Of a stretch of DNA of 22,015 nucleotides, positions 21,405 through 22,015 are shown piece by piece. The position numbers and the translations under genes were made by a program. Under the pieces are notes generated by a model. It made no database searches. It saw only the letters and a program-made list of their open reading frames with translations, and was not told the origin of the DNA. Origin of the DNA: a virus; the IMG/VR virus record IMGVR_UViG_3300028844_000968, positions 1 to 22,015 of that record. One strand, 5' to 3'. The stretch's first letter is position 1. Each line of letters starts with the position of its first letter.

Positions 21405-22015
21405 GCATCCGCTCCCTTACTGCGGATGACAAACGTGCGCGGTACATCGGGAATGATTCGCCAGGCTTTGGGTCAGGTAAGCGATGCCACCTTGCATGGT
21501 CTGCCAGTTTGGAATCATCTCGTGGTAGGTCAGCCCAAGATGGAATGCTTGCGCTTGATTGCTTGCGCTCACCTGGCTTTGACTCCTTGCGTACCCAGTT
21601 ACGCCACACTGCAAACCAATCTCTTTTGGTAGCGCGAGAACCAGGCACGGAAATCCAGTAGTCTCGGAAGGAATCTGCGACGCTGCGGGGATCGAGATCA
21701 GGACGATTCTCTTTGCACCAGGCAGCGTATTCGTCTGGCAACTTCCAATCTTCAGAGAGTCGGGAGGCGTTAGCCTCTCTCTGTTTAATATTACGTTTCT
21801 TTATTACTGTTTCTATGTTGTGATCCTGCGTCACATGGGCATGTGATCCTGCGTCACTACCCTTGTGATCCTGCGTCACATGGGTCTGTGACTTAGACTC
21901 ATATGGGATGACGTATTTGCTTGATCGTTTGCCACCGTTGTCTCGGTACTGGTGGGTGACAATTAGAACTCCGGCTTCTTCTAGTCGAGCAACCACCCTG
22001 TTGACTGTCTCGCGG
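21394..22015 (-). CDS. O-like replication initiator with winged-helix N-terminus (5' end beyond window)
   Basis: The frame is open to the window edge, so the start lies outside; the GTG at 21996 is internal. The visible N-terminus RETVNRVVARLEEAGVLIV is the recognition-helix end of a winged helix-turn-helix, and GGKRSSKYVIPY is its wing. A hydrophilic linker carries VTQDH twice; this is where the DNA iterons lie. The C-terminal part DEYAAWCKENRPDLDPRSVADSFRDYWI, then TKRDWFAVWRNWVRKE, is the family-typical helical region of phage replisome-organiser proteins that contact the helicase or loader. The last 60 residues are Pro/Asp/Arg-rich. Identity as an initiator is from these motifs; self-origin binding is inferred from the embedded repeats. 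Confidence 0.8.
   Translation of the reverse strand, partial: RETVNRVVARLEEAGVLIVTHQYRDNGGKRSSKYVIPYESKSQTHVTQDHKGSDAGSHAHVTQDHNIETVIKKRNIKQREANASRLSEDWKLPDEYAAWCKENRPDLDPRSVADSFRDYWISVPGSRATKRDWFAVWRNWVRKESKPGERKQSSASIPSWADLPRDDSKLADHARWHRLPDPKPGESFPMYRARLSSAVRERMRAD
21780..21819. other. AT-rich candidate unwinding element next to iterons
   Basis: About 75% A+T by hand count over 40 bases (TTTAATATTACGTTTCTTTA and following), directly flanking the iteron array on the 3' side relative to the initiator gene. Neighbouring coding DNA has roughly balanced composition. The arrangement is that of a DNA unwinding element. Confidence 0.6.
21820..21907. repeat. ori: Iteron array (candidate replication origin) inside the initiator gene
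   Basis: On the plus strand GTGATCCTGCGTCAC occurs exactly at 21820-21834, 21843-21857 and 21865-21879, with a degenerate fourth unit at 21888-21902 (GTGACTTAGACTCAT). Spacings are 23, 22 and 23 bases, about two helical turns. Units 1, 3 and 4 continue into ATGGG. Each unit has inverted GTGA/TCAC ends. Because of the 22/23 spacing, units 1 and 3 encode VTQDH while unit 2 is read in another frame (SDAGS), so the DNA and not the protein is conserved. The layout matches lambda ori within gene O. Confidence 0.78.

Overview
The window is a virion-morphogenesis block of a T7-like (short-tailed, podovirus-type) phage genome. Every supported gene lies on the minus strand, so the biological reading direction is from base 22015 down to base 1. 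The gene order is replication initiator, small accessory genes, TerS, TerL, portal, scaffold, capsid, tail tube A, tail tube B (nozzle), internal virion/ejection proteins, tail fibre, adhesin. Junctions are mostly TAATG or ATGA overlaps. There are no integrase, transposase, tRNA or CRISPR signatures and no phage RNA polymerase in view. The protein style resembles marine podoviruses of Gram-negative bacteria: a T7 gp17-like fibre N-terminus, a NLIINGAMNVAQRGT-type adhesin and a small gene between portal and scaffold. The host cannot be named from the sequence.

Right end (about 19575-22015): a winged-helix, O-like replication initiator runs off the window edge. Inside its coding sequence is a four-unit iteron array followed by an AT-rich stretch, the same layout and polarity as the lambda ori within gene O. 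Downstream come a 64-aa unknown, a lipoprotein-like 61-aa protein, an 85-aa one-TM protein, a PDDEXK (Holliday-junction-resolvase-like) nuclease, a CXXC mini-protein, a dUTPase-fold protein that seems to lack the catalytic motifs, and a small-terminase candidate overlapping it by 95 bp.

Middle (about 12300-19585): TerL, a Trp-rich 130-aa protein, a Gly/Ser-rich protein with five LGGSQAATR repeats, portal, a 68-aa protein, scaffold, capsid, and tail tube A. The capsid gene is the only one with sizeable flanking spacers and appears to have its own expression signals. These are a sigma70-like promoter, a 5' stem-loop, a possible SD-sequestering helix, and a UUCG-loop terminator just after the stop. 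A second hairpin upstream carries the same bulged helix in permuted order.

Left end (1-12310): nozzle, gp14-like internal protein, a 597-aa helical protein, a glycine-zipper-rich protein, two very large proteins (888 and 954 aa) resembling domains of phage 'large polyvalent proteins', then a T7-like fibre and the start of a second adhesin. These are inferred to form the injected internal core and the receptor-binding apparatus.

The best candidates for something new are the ori embedded in the initiator gene, the permuted-helix RNA leader of the capsid gene, the polyvalent-type proteins sitting in the ejection-protein slot, the repeat protein upstream of the portal, and the degenerate dUTPase overprinted by TerS.
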